64,000 bases of DNA from the NCBI RefSeq assembly GCF_030283205.1, contig NZ_JASNWF010000028.1, positions 1 through 64,000 of the forward strand, given 5' to 3'. The notes beneath the pieces were generated by a model. It was not told where the DNA came from. It saw only the letters and a list, made by a program, of their open reading frames with translations, and did not search any database. This document shows, in pieces, positions 50,601-58,677 of this stretch (within the stretch, counting starts at the first letter, position 1; each line of letters opens with the position of its first letter). Source of the DNA: Actinomadura opuntiae (GTDB lineage Bacteria > Actinomycetota > Actinomycetes > Streptosporangiales > Streptosporangiaceae). The position numbers were made by a program, and so were the translations under genes.

Positions 50601-51668
50601 GTGGCGGTGTTCGCGGAAGAGGTGAACCTGGCCGGGTACACCACGTTGCGGCTGGGCGGTCCGGCGCGGCGCTTCGTCGAGGCGACGTCGGAGGAGGAGT
50701 TGGTCGCGGCGGTCCGCAAGGCCGACGACGCGGGCGAGCCGGTGCTGGTGCTCGGCGGCGGCAGCAACCTCGTGGTGTCGGACGACGGCTTCCCCGGGAC
50801 CGTGGTGCACGTCGGGGCGCGCGGCGTCGAGCGCACGGCGGGGGAGGGCGACACCGTCCTGCTCCGGGTGCGGGCCGGTGAGGACTGGGACCCGTTCGTC
50901 GCGCGCTGCGTCTCGGACGGGCTGGCCGGCGTCGAGTGCCTGTCCGGCATCCCGGGACGGGTCGGCGCCACCCCGATCCAGAACGTCGGCGCGTACGGGC
51001 AGGACGTCAGCCAGACGATCGTCGAGGTCCGCGCGTACGACCGTCGGGCGCGCGGCTGCGTCACCTTCGACCGCGACGCGTGCCGCTTCACCTACCGGCA
51101 CAGCGTGTTCAAGGGCGACGACCGGTACGTCGTGCTCGACGTGACGTACGCGCTGCGCGAGACCGAGGAGTCGCAGCCGATCGCGTACGCGGAGCTGGCG
51201 CGGCGCCTCGGCGTGCAGCCGGGCGAGCGGGTGTCGCTGAAGGAGGCGCGCGACGCCGTCCTGGAGCTGCGCCGCGGCAAGGGCATGGTCCTGGACCCCG
51301 CCGACCCCGACTCGCGCAGCGCCGGCTCGTTCTTCACCAACCCGATCCTGACCCCCGAGCAGCTCGCCGGCCTGGAGCTGCGCGTCGCCGAGCGGCTCGG
51401 CCCGGACGCGGCCTTCCCCCGCTACCCCGAGCCGGACGGGCGCACCAAGACCTCCGCCGCATGGCTGATCGACAAGGCGGGGTTCGCCAAGGGGCACGCG
51501 CTCGGCCCGGTGCGGATCTCCACCAAGCACACCCTCGCGCTGACGAACCCGGGCGGCGCGTCCACCGCCGACCTGCTGGCGCTGGCCCGCGAGGTCCGCG
51601 CGGGCGTCCGCGAGGCGTTCGGCGTCGAGCTGGTGAACGAGCCCGTCATGGTCGGCGTCTCGCTCTAG
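50601..51668 (+). CDS. murB: UDP-N-acetylmuramate dehydrogenase
   Basis: A 355-aa FAD-dependent reductase that completes UDP-MurNAc synthesis from enolpyruvyl-UDP-GlcNAc with NADPH. FAD-binding motifs TTLRLGGPARRFVE, VLGGGSNLVVSDDGF and SGIPGRVGATPIQNVGAYGQ. The late active-site region is SAGSFFTNPILT with the proton-donor Ser, followed by SAAWLIDKAGF. Start GTG 50601 has GGGGAGGGG upstream. Confidence 0.96.
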   Translation: MAVFAEEVNLAGYTTLRLGGPARRFVEATSEEELVAAVRKADDAGEPVLVLGGGSNLVVSDDGFPGTVVHVGARGVERTAGEGDTVLLRVRAGEDWDPFVARCVSDGLAGVECLSGIPGRVGATPIQNVGAYGQDVSQTIVEVRAYDRRARGCVTFDRDACRFTYRHSVFKGDDRYVVLDVTYALRETEESQPIAYAELARRLGVQPGERVSLKEARDAVLELRRGKGMVLDPADPDSRSAGSFFTNPILTPEQLAGLELRVAERLGPDAAFPRYPEPDGRTKTSAAWLIDKAGFAKGHALGPVRISTKHTLALTNPGGASTADLLALAREVRAGVREAFGVELVNEPVMVGVSL

Positions 51669-51721
51669 CGCCGGGCGCCGCTTTGACGTCCCTGGTAGGG
51701 GGCTTGATAGCCTGCACGCGT

Positions 51722-51856
51722 CGAGGGGGAGTAGTCCCAATCGCGTGATCGACATGCTGGCGCCGCAAGGCGGTGCCCGGTCGCGCGGGCCTTCGCAGGA
51801 GGCGGACGAGACCCTCGGCCCGGCAGTCATGCCGGGCCGAGGTCGTGCGCGCCCGA
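51722..51856 (+). ncRNA. yybP-ykoY manganese riboswitch
   Basis: GGGGAGTAG (51725-51733), the conserved 5' start of the motif, is followed by a variable arm and then ACGAGACC (51806-51813), the conserved 3' junction sequence. Immediately after is a perfect 13-bp hairpin (CCTCGGCCCGGCA, loop GTCA, 51813-51842) that can act as part of the expression platform. It lies 48 bp upstream of a TMEM165/GDT1 family gene, the commonest target of this Mn2+-sensing riboswitch. Boundaries approximate. Confidence 0.8.
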
Positions 51857-51903
51857 AACGGCTCCCCCCGCCCTCCGCCCGGCATCCGAGCGAGAGGGAC
51901 CCG

Positions 51904-52488
51904 GTGGTCACCGCATTCATCATCAGCCTGGCCGTGATCTTCGTCGCGGAACTCGGCGACAAGAGCCAGCTCATGGCCATGACCTTCGCCACGCGCTTTC
52001 GCGCCATGCCCGTGCTGATCGGCATCACGGCCGCGACCGCGCTGGTGCACCTGGCGAGCGTGGTGGTCGGCGCGGTGCTCGGCGCCGCGCTGCCGACCCG
52101 GCCGATCTCGATCCTCGCGGGGGTGGCGTTCATCGGCTTCGCGCTGTGGACGCTGCGCGGCGACGAGCTGGACGACGAGGAGCGCGACCGGGCCCGCAAG
52201 GCGCGCGGCTCGGCGGTCCTGGCCGTCGGCACCGCGTTCTTCCTCGCCGAGCTGGGCGACAAGACCATGCTGGCGACGATCACCCTCGCCGCCGACCACG
52301 GCGGCTTCCTCGGGCTGACCGGCATCTGGCTCGGCTCGACGATCGGCATGGTCGCGGCGGACGCGCTGGCCATCGTGGTCGGGCAGCTGCTCGGCAAGCG
52401 GCTGCCCGAGCGGGTCATCAAGTACGGCGCGGCCGCCGGGTTCGCGATCTTCGGCGTGCTGCTGCTGGCCGAGGGGATCGTCGGCTGA
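51904..52488 (+). CDS. TMEM165/GDT1 family cation (Mn2+) transporter
   Basis: A 194-aa protein with six hydrophobic helices and two copies of the family motif E-x-G-D-K: VAELGDKSQLMAM near residue 15 and LAELGDKTMLATI near 114. The central loop is charged (GDELDDEERDRARKARG). This group exports Mn2+ and/or Ca2+. GTG 51904 follows GAGAGGG. Control by the upstream Mn2+ riboswitch makes manganese efflux the likely job. Confidence 0.93.
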   Translation: MVTAFIISLAVIFVAELGDKSQLMAMTFATRFRAMPVLIGITAATALVHLASVVVGAVLGAALPTRPISILAGVAFIGFALWTLRGDELDDEERDRARKARGSAVLAVGTAFFLAELGDKTMLATITLAADHGGFLGLTGIWLGSTIGMVAADALAIVVGQLLGKRLPERVIKYGAAAGFAIFGVLLLAEGIVG

Positions 52489-52500
52489 CCTCTTGACGAA

Positions 52501-52520
52501 GTTAGTGATTGACCACTAAC
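52501..52520. promoter_or_regulatory. TetR operator, site 1
   Basis: GTTAGTG-N6-CACTAAC, overlapping the -10 box TAACTT (52517-52522) of the TetR gene. A related site occurs before the MFS gene at 53181-53200. Confidence 0.7.
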
Positions 52521-52529
52521 TTGCCTCCC

Positions 52530-53126
52530 ATGAGCCCGAGGATGAGCGCCGAGCGGCGCCGCGAGATGGCGATCAAGGCCGCGATGGCCGAGTTCGCCCG
52601 CGGCGGCTACGAGGGCACGTCCACCGCGGCCATCGCCGAGCGCGTCGGCGTCTCGCAGCCGTACATGTTCCGGCTCTTCCCCAGCAAGCGCGCCCTGTTC
52701 CTGGCCGCCGCCGACCGCTGCTTCGCCGACCTGGAGGAGCTGCTCCGCGAGGCGGCCGGCGGCCGCCGCGGCAAGGACGCGACCGCCGCGATGGCCGACG
52801 CCTACCGGCGCATCCTCAAGGAGGACCCGCACCTCCTGCGCTTCCAGTTGCAGCTCTACGCCGCCGCCGTGGAGGACGAGGAGATCAGCCGGATCGGCCA
52901 CGCCCGCTGGGCGCGGCTGTGGCGGCTCGTCGCCGACGTGTCCGGCACGGCGCCGGCGGAGGTCACCCGGTTCATGTCGGTCGGGATGCTGATCAACGTG
53001 CTCACCGCGTTCAAGGTCCCGTACGTCCCCGGCGAGCTGCTCCCCGACTCGCTGCGCGACTGGGCGGAGAGCCTGCGGGGAGCCGGTCTCGACGCGACCG
53101 CCGCCGTCCCGGAGGAGGAGCCGTAG
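52530..53126 (+). CDS. TetR family regulator
   Basis: A 198-aa protein. HTH at about 8-55 (MAIKAAMAEFARGGYEGTST, then AAIAERVGVSQPYMFRLFPS KRALFLAA) and C-terminal ligand domain. ATG 52530 sits 7 nt after TAACTT, so the transcript is probably leaderless. The operator overlaps the promoter. It and the downstream DHA2 exporter, 72 bp later, share near-identical operator sequences, so it represses both. Confidence 0.92.
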   Translation: MSPRMSAERRREMAIKAAMAEFARGGYEGTSTAAIAERVGVSQPYMFRLFPSKRALFLAAADRCFADLEELLREAAGGRRGKDATAAMADAYRRILKEDPHLLRFQLQLYAAAVEDEEISRIGHARWARLWRLVADVSGTAPAEVTRFMSVGMLINVLTAFKVPYVPGELLPDSLRDWAESLRGAGLDATAAVPEEEP

Positions 53127-53180
53127 GCGGGGGCGGCACCGGCGACCGCCGTCCCCCTCCCTTTTTTCTTGCCCACTGAA

Positions 53181-53200
53181 GTTAGTGAGTGATAACTAAT
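53181..53200. promoter_or_regulatory. TetR operator, site 2
   Basis: GTTAGTG-AGTGAT-AACTAAT, matching site 1 at 15 of 20 positions. It runs into the MFS start codon (ATG 53199), so binding would also block translation-start-proximal transcription. Confidence 0.65.
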
Positions 53201-54620
53201 GAACAGGCCGCACCCCCTCCGCACCTTCATCGTCACCGGCATCGCGCTGTTCATGGTGGCGCTCGACAACCTCATCGTCACCAACGCCCTCCCCGACATC
53301 CGCACCGACCTCGGCACCGGCCTCGAAGGCCTCGAATGGACGGTCAACGCCTACACGCTCACCTTCGCCGTCCTGCTGCTGCCCGCCGCCATCGCCGACC
53401 GGTGGGGACGACGCCGGCTGTTCATCGGCGGCCTCGCCGTCTTCACCGCCGCGTCCGCCGCCGCCGCGCTCGCCCCGAACATCGGCACGCTCATCGCCGC
53501 GCGGGCCGTCCAGGGCGCCGGCGGCGCGATCGTCATGCCGCTCACCCTCACCCTGCTCGCCGCCGCCGTCCCGCCGGCCCGGCGCGGCGTCGCGCTCGCC
53601 GCCTGGAGCATGATGAGCGGCCTCGGCGTCGCGCTCGGCCCCGTCCTCGGCGGCGCCGTCACCCAGGCGGCCACCTGGCAGTGGATCTTCTGGATCAACG
53701 TCCCCGTCGGCGCCGTGCTGCTCGCCCTCGCGCCCGGGTTCCTCACCGAGAGCCGCGGCGCCGCCAAGCGCCTCGACCTCGCCGGCACCGTCCTGGTCGC
53801 CGGCGGCGTCCTCGGCATCGTCCTCGGCCTGGTCCGCGCCAACGAGCACGGCTGGACGAGCGCGCAGGTCCTCGGCTCCCTGATCCCCGGCGCCGTGCTG
53901 GTGGCCGCCTTCGTCGCCCGCGAACTGCGCACCGCCGAGCCGGTCCTGCCGATGCGGATGTTCCGCAGCCGCGGGTTCAGCGTCGTCAACGGGCTCTCGC
54001 TGATCATGTCGTTCGCCATGTTCGGCGCGACGTTCCTGCTCATCCAGTTCATGCAGGGCGTCCAGCACATGAGCCCGCTCGACGCCGGCGTCCGCTCCCT
54101 GCCGTGGACCGGGATGCCGCTGCTCGTCGCCCCGCTGACCGCGCCGCTCATCGCCCGCCTCGGCGTCCGCAACGTGCTGGCCCTCGCGCTGGCGTTCCAG
54201 ACCGCCGGCCTCGCCTGGCTCGCCGCCGTCCTGTCGCCGACCGCCGCCTACGGCGAGATGGTCCCCGCGTTCGTCCTGGCCGGCATCGGGATGGGGCTGT
54301 TCTTCCCGCCCATCGCCCGCGCCGTCCTCGGCTTCGCCCCACCCGAACTTTCCGGCGTCGCGTCCGGCGTCAGCAACTCGCTGCGCCAGCTCGGCACCGT
54401 CCTCGGCATCGCGGTCCTCGGCGCGGTCTTCGCCGCCCAGGGCGACTTCACCACCCCGCAGGCGTTCACCGACGGCCTCCAGCCCGCCCTCTGGCTCGCC
54501 GTCGCCGCCCTCGCCGCCGGAACCGTCACCGCCCTCCTCATCCCCGCACTCCCCACCCACGCCGAGCAGGTGGTCACCAAGACCCCCGAGACGCCCGAGA
54601 CCGCCGAGACCCCCGCCTGA
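53199..54620 (+). CDS. DHA2 family MFS multidrug exporter
   Basis: A 473-aa, 14-TM exporter of the EmrB/QacA type (FIVTGIALFMVALDNLIVTN, then DRWGRRRLFIGGLAVFTAAS, then RAVQGAGGAIVMPLTLTLLA, then WSMMSGLGVALGPVLGGAVT, motif C). ATG 53199 lies within the TetR operator. Ends in a Thr/Pro/Glu-rich tail, then the dispersed palindrome that separates it from the convergent deaminase gene. Confidence 0.94.
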   Translation: MNRPHPLRTFIVTGIALFMVALDNLIVTNALPDIRTDLGTGLEGLEWTVNAYTLTFAVLLLPAAIADRWGRRRLFIGGLAVFTAASAAAALAPNIGTLIAARAVQGAGGAIVMPLTLTLLAAAVPPARRGVALAAWSMMSGLGVALGPVLGGAVTQAATWQWIFWINVPVGAVLLALAPGFLTESRGAAKRLDLAGTVLVAGGVLGIVLGLVRANEHGWTSAQVLGSLIPGAVLVAAFVARELRTAEPVLPMRMFRSRGFSVVNGLSLIMSFAMFGATFLLIQFMQGVQHMSPLDAGVRSLPWTGMPLLVAPLTAPLIARLGVRNVLALALAFQTAGLAWLAAVLSPTAAYGEMVPAFVLAGIGMGLFFPPIARAVLGFAPPELSGVASGVSNSLRQLGTVLGIAVLGAVFAAQGDFTTPQAFTDGLQPALWLAVAALAAGTVTALLIPALPTHAEQVVTKTPETPETAETPA

Positions 54621-54631
54621 ACCACGTTCAC

Positions 54632-54681
54632 TTGCGGCGAGTCGTCGTTATGGAACCGTCCATAACGACGACTCGCCGCAA
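54632..54681. repeat. Dispersed palindromic element, copy 2
   Basis: 22-bp perfect arms (the same 20-mer as at 42350 plus GG) around a 6-nt loop, again preceded by GTTCAC, between convergent genes. May serve as a bidirectional terminator as well as being a repeat family. Confidence 0.88.
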
Positions 54682-54698
54682 CTCGACGTCGGGGGCGC

Positions 54699-55823
54699 TC
54701 AGTTCAGCCAGGCGTCGATGCCGTCGAGGAGGCCGCGGCGGACGTCGTCGGGCGCGGCGGACGCCCGCACCGACTGCCGCGCGAGTTCGGCCAGGTCGGC
54801 GTCGGAGAAGCCATGGACGTCGCGGACGAGGTCGTACTGGCGGGCCAGCCGCGACCCGAACAGCAGCGGGTCGTCGGCGCCCAGCGCGATCGACGCGCCC
54901 GCCTCGAACAGCCGCCGCACCGGGACCTCCTCCGCCGTCGCCGCGACCCCCAGGCTCACGTTCGACGCCGGGCACACCTCCAGCGTCACGCCCCGGTCCA
55001 CGATCCGCTCCAGCAGCCGCGGATCCTCCACCGCCCGCACGCCGTGCCCGATCCGGTCGGCGTCCAGCGTCTCCAGGCACTCCCGGACGCTCGCCGGGCC
55101 GAGCAGCTCGCCGCCGTGCGGATCCGACAGCAGCCCGCCCCGCTTGGCGATCCGGAACGCCCCCTCGAAGTCGTAGGCGCGGCCCCGCCGCTCGTCGTTG
55201 GACAGCCCGAACCCCACCACCCCCTCGCCGGCGTACCGGACGGCCAGCCGGGCGAGTGTCTTGGCGTCCAGTGGATGCCGCGTCCGGTTCGCCGCGACCA
55301 CCACGCCGATCCCGACCCCGGTCGCCTTCGACGCCTCCCGCGCCGCGTCCAGCACCAGCTCGACGGTCGGCGTCAGCCCGCCGAACCGCGCCGCGTACCC
55401 GCTCGGATCCACCTGGATCTCCAGCCAGCCCGAGCCCTCCGCCGCCTCGTCCTCCGCCGTCTCCCGCAGCAGCCGCCGCAGGTCGTCGGGCGTCCTCAGG
55501 ACGGAGCGGGCGATGTCGTACAGCCGCTGGAACCGGAACCAGCCGCGCTCGTCGGTCGCGTGCAGCTTCGGCGGCCAGTCCTCCACCAGGGCGTCCGGCA
55601 GATGGACGCCGTGCTCGGCGGCCAGCTCCACCAGCGTCGAATGCCGCATCGAACCGGTGAAGTGCAGATGCAGATGCGCCTTGGGGAGCAGCGCCACGTC
55701 CGGACGGGCCGAGGCGGGCCGCGCGGCGGCGGCCTCGGTGCGGTGCGGCTCCGGGCCCCGTTCCTCGGCGGGGCGCGTGGAACGGTCCTGGGCCGGGCGG
55801 GGTGACACGGTACGGGCCTCCAT
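54699..55823 (-). CDS. Adenosine deaminase
   Basis: A 374-aa amidohydrolase. The metal-binding HLHLHFTGSMR is near residues 51-61, with AANRTRHPLDA and the catalytic Glu/His region (DRIGHGVRAVEDPRLL). Also present are SLGVAATAEEVPVRRLFEAG and the metal Asp in IALGADDPLLFGS. An N-terminal ~45-aa Arg/Ala/Pro-rich extension precedes the domain. Start ATG 55823. Deaminates adenosine or a related purine nucleoside. Confidence 0.9.
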   Translation of the reverse strand: MEARTVSPRPAQDRSTRPAEERGPEPHRTEAAAARPASARPDVALLPKAHLHLHFTGSMRHSTLVELAAEHGVHLPDALVEDWPPKLHATDERGWFRFQRLYDIARSVLRTPDDLRRLLRETAEDEAAEGSGWLEIQVDPSGYAARFGGLTPTVELVLDAAREASKATGVGIGVVVAANRTRHPLDAKTLARLAVRYAGEGVVGFGLSNDERRGRAYDFEGAFRIAKRGGLLSDPHGGELLGPASVRECLETLDADRIGHGVRAVEDPRLLERIVDRGVTLEVCPASNVSLGVAATAEEVPVRRLFEAGASIALGADDPLLFGSRLARQYDLVRDVHGFSDADLAELARQSVRASAAPDDVRRGLLDGIDAWLN

Positions 55824-56034
55824 GGACCAATGTTGCCGGATCATCGCCCCGCCCGAACCCCCCGCCCCACCAGGATCATCACACCGGACTACCCCGCATG
55901 GCCCCCCGCGGCCATCCCCGCCCGTGGACATCACTGAAAAAACTTGGGAACCGCGTGCAACCTCACTCCGTGGCCGCGCGTATACGAGGGGCGCAAGAGG
56001 CTGAAGCAGAGCGACGGGCAGAGAGGGACACACC

Positions 56035-57009
56035 ATGATCACGCTGAAGGCCGCACTGATCGCGGCGGGCGCCATCGGCACGGTGGCCGTGGGCGGCGGC
56101 GCCACGTGGGCCATGACCGGCTCCCACCAGGACGCGGGGCTGCGGGCCGACGCCGCGAAGCTCCCCGGCGCGCACCGGGTCGTCGACGCCGCGCCGAAGT
56201 CCGCGCCGACGTGCCTGCCCGCGTCCGCGCTGCCGAAGACCGGCAAGGCCGCCAAGAACGGCGGGCTGCCGAAGACCGGCGAGCTGCCCAAGCCGGGCGA
56301 CCTGCCCACCAGCGGCCTGCCGACGACCGCGAAGCTGCCCGGGACGGAGAAGCTCCGCAAGGAGGCCGAGACCGCCGGGAAGAAGGCCGAGGCCGCCAAG
56401 CCCGACGTCCAGGTCCCGAACCCCGGCGTGCCCGGCGTCGTCGCCCCCGGCGCGAAGCCGTCCACGCTGCCGTCCGCCCCGGCGAACCTGCCCGCCTGCG
56501 CGCCGTCCGCCAAGCCCCTGCCCAAGGGCGGCGCCCCGGCCGCCAAGCCGTCCGCCCGCGTCCCGGCCAAGCCGGCGCAGCCCGCCCTGCCCGCCCTCGA
56601 CTGCCGCAAGCTCGTCCCCGCCGTGAAGGTCGGCGGACCCGTCGAGAAGACCGTCATGCTGGCCAAGGGCCTGAAGTACACCGCCACCACCCCCGGCGGC
56701 GCCGAGCTGGCGAAGCTCGACATCTGCGCCGTCACCCAGAAGTGGACCGGCAAGGCCGGGCAGTGGCTCACCGTCGAACGGCTGAAGACCCCCGCCGGGA
56801 TGACGCAGAATCAGCTCCGGCAGGCCCTGCAGCTGCCCGAGGGCGGCACCCCGCTCACCGTCGACGGCTTCGCCGCCTACCAGGGGCCGCACGGCGGCGG
56901 AGTCCTGGTGTTCGACCCGAGCGGCTACTCGCTGTTCGTCAACGGCAGCCCCGTCCTCGCCGGCGGGCCGAAGGACGTCGCCACCGCGCTGCGGCAGGCG
57001 CACCAGTAG
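56035..57009 (+). CDS. Exported Pro/Lys/Ala-rich protein
   Basis: A 324-aa protein with an N-terminal signal/anchor (LKAALIAAGAIGTVAVGGGA). A long low-complexity linker follows (about 35-185; repeats of LPKTGELPKPGDLPTSGLP type) and then a C-terminal domain of ~130 aa (VEKTVMLAKGLKYTATTPGG, then LDICAVTQKWTGKAGQWLTV). The Cys residues in PTCLP, PACAP, DCRK and DICAV could form disulfides. Immediately upstream of an ECF sigma factor. No family recognised. Confidence 0.75.
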   Translation: MITLKAALIAAGAIGTVAVGGGATWAMTGSHQDAGLRADAAKLPGAHRVVDAAPKSAPTCLPASALPKTGKAAKNGGLPKTGELPKPGDLPTSGLPTTAKLPGTEKLRKEAETAGKKAEAAKPDVQVPNPGVPGVVAPGAKPSTLPSAPANLPACAPSAKPLPKGGAPAAKPSARVPAKPAQPALPALDCRKLVPAVKVGGPVEKTVMLAKGLKYTATTPGGAELAKLDICAVTQKWTGKAGQWLTVERLKTPAGMTQNQLRQALQLPEGGTPLTVDGFAAYQGPHGGGVLVFDPSGYSLFVNGSPVLAGGPKDVATALRQAHQ

Positions 57010-57087
57010 GAAGGACCCGGGCGGACGGTCACGGCGCGGGGCCGTCCGCCCCAGCACGCGGGAACCCCTCCACCCGGATGGAGCACA

Positions 57088-57597
57088 GTGGGGCGTCGAG
57101 ACGACGAGTCGTTCGTTGAGTTCGTGGCGGAACGCGGCGATGCCCTGCTGCGCACCGCCTCGCTGATGTGCGGTGCCCGGCAGGACGCCGAGGACATCCT
57201 GCAGACCGCGCTGGAAAAGGCGTACCGGCACTGGGGACGGCTGGACGCCGACACCGATCCCGAGCCCTACGTCCGCCGGATCCTGGTCAACCTGGTGATC
57301 AGCCGGTCCCGGCGGTGGAAGGTGCTGCGGGAGATCCACATGGCCAGACCGCCCGAGACGCCCACGCTCTCGGGGACCCACGCCGTCGAGCTGAGGGGGA
57401 CGCTCATGGACGAACTGCGCAGACTCGGCGCGCGGCAGCGCGCGGTGCTCGTGCTGCGCTTCTGGGAGGACCTCTCGGAGGCGGAGACCGCGCAGGTGCT
57501 CGGCTGCTCGGTCGGCACGGTCAAGAGCCAGGCATCCCGGGGGCTCGCCAGGCTCCGGGAGCGACTCGGCGCGAACCTGGCGCCACTGGGGAGCTGA
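57088..57597 (+). CDS. SigE-family ECF sigma factor
   Basis: A 169-aa protein with sigma region 2 (about 8-75; FVAERGDALLRTASLMCG, then AEDILQTALEKAYRHWGRL) and region 4 (about 105-160; LGARQRAVLVLRFWEDLSEA, then LGCSVGTVKSQASRGLARLR). GTG 57088. Three bp after its stop begins a membrane protein, the position usually taken by an anti-sigma factor, so the pair is probably a signalling unit. Confidence 0.93.
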   Translation: MGRRDDESFVEFVAERGDALLRTASLMCGARQDAEDILQTALEKAYRHWGRLDADTDPEPYVRRILVNLVISRSRRWKVLREIHMARPPETPTLSGTHAVELRGTLMDELRRLGARQRAVLVLRFWEDLSEAETAQVLGCSVGTVKSQASRGLARLRERLGANLAPLGS

Positions 57598-57600
57598 ACG

Positions 57601-58356
57601 ATGGATCTGGAGAGCGAACTGCGGAAGGCCATGGCCGAGCGGGTGGCCGGCACGACCGCGCCGTCCTCGCTCGTGGCCGACGTCAGGCGCCGCCACCGGC
57701 GGCGGACGAACCGCGTCCGCGCCACCGTCGGCGCCTGCGCCGCGGCCGTCGCCGCGCTCGCCCTGGTGCCCACCTACCAGTCGTTCCGGGCCACACCTGC
57801 CGGGGACTCCTCGACCGCCCGCCCCACGGGCGGGCCGTCGACCCTCGAGCAGCCGGAACGGCGGCCCGCCCCGGGCCTCCCCGCGTCCCCGTCGCCAGAG
57901 GGGAGGCCCGAGGCGGGAACCTCGTCCAAGCCGTCCGCGCCCGCGCCGTCCGGTGGATCCGGTGGAGGAGGAGACGTACGGCCCGGCGCGCCCGGCGTCA
58001 CCGTGAAACTCCCGCACTGGGTGACGTACCTGCCGGGCGGCCTCACCACCACCGGCCCGTGCGCGGTCACCGGCGACGCCAAGCGCCGCACCACCACCTG
58101 CAAATGGCGCGGGACGACCGGCTGGGTGCAGGTCGCCCTCGTCAAGGGCAGCGGCGTCGGCCTGACCGACCTCGCCCCGGTCGGCGGCGTGCCCGGCCGC
58201 ACCACCGTCCGCGGCATGCCTGCGCTCACCGCCGACCGCCCCGGCTCCGCGCGCCAGATCTCCTGGATCGCCAAGCCCGGCACCGGCGTCACCGTCACGG
58301 CCGGCGGCACCGCCAAGGACCAGCTCATGCGCATAGCCGAAGGCGTCCGCCCCTGA
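57601..58356 (+). CDS. Membrane protein next to ECF sigma, putative regulator
   Basis: A 251-aa protein. It has a short cytoplasmic N-terminus (DLESELRKAMAERVAGTTAP) and a basic stretch (RRRHRRRTNRVR), followed by one TM helix (AACAAAVAALALVP type, about 44-62). A Ser/Pro/Gly linker to about 130 leads to an outer domain with a Cys pair (TGPCAVTGD, TTTCKWRG). The layout fits actinobacterial SigE-family partners, though no zinc anti-sigma motif (HxxxCxxC) is present. Anti-sigma function is inference. Confidence 0.75.
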   Translation: MDLESELRKAMAERVAGTTAPSSLVADVRRRHRRRTNRVRATVGACAAAVAALALVPTYQSFRATPAGDSSTARPTGGPSTLEQPERRPAPGLPASPSPEGRPEAGTSSKPSAPAPSGGSGGGGDVRPGAPGVTVKLPHWVTYLPGGLTTTGPCAVTGDAKRRTTTCKWRGTTGWVQVALVKGSGVGLTDLAPVGGVPGRTTVRGMPALTADRPGSARQISWIAKPGTGVTVTAGGTAKDQLMRIAEGVRP

Positions 58357-58364
58357 ACCACGCT

Positions 58365-58418
58365 CCGGTGGAAACGTCCTCGAATGGCGGAGAGGGGCCG
58401 CCAGGACGTTTCCACCGG
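58365..58418 (+). terminator. Terminator of sigma-factor operon
   Basis: Perfect 16-bp arms CCGGTGGAAACGTCCT / AGGACGTTTCCACCGG with a 22-nt loop, followed by TTTTATTG. Confidence 0.75.
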
Positions 58419-58629
58419 TTTTATTGCATCGCCCTTGGCGGTCGGGCGTTGGACGCCCTCCCTTCGGCGGGCGCTGCGTGCGATCGCTGCATCGCTTCGA
58501 CTCGGCCCTGGGGGCCTCGCTGCGCGATCGGATTCTCGCTTCGCTCGAATCCGGCTTCGCTCGCGATCGCGACGGTTCCGGTCGGCGCGTGGCCGGGGGC
58601 GCGGGCTGAGGTTCGTCCAGAGATAGAAC
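58419..58629. repeat. Structured non-coding segment with C-TTC-G hairpins
   Basis: GCGATC (58524-58529) pairs with GATCGC (58565-58570). Nested inside, GGATTC (58530-58535) pairs with GAATCC (58547-58552), and CGCTTCGC/GGCTTCGC loops recur. No coding frame is convincing. Confidence 0.45.
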
Positions 58630-58657
58630 GGCCCCGGACGCTTTCGTGTCCGGGGCC
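58630..58657. terminator. Terminator of aminotransferase gene
   Basis: GGCCCCGGAC / GTCCGGGGCC, 10-bp stem with 8-nt loop, followed on the plus strand by GGTCTTCTG. Confidence 0.65.
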
Positions 58658-58677
58658 GGTCTTCTGCCTGTGGTGGG

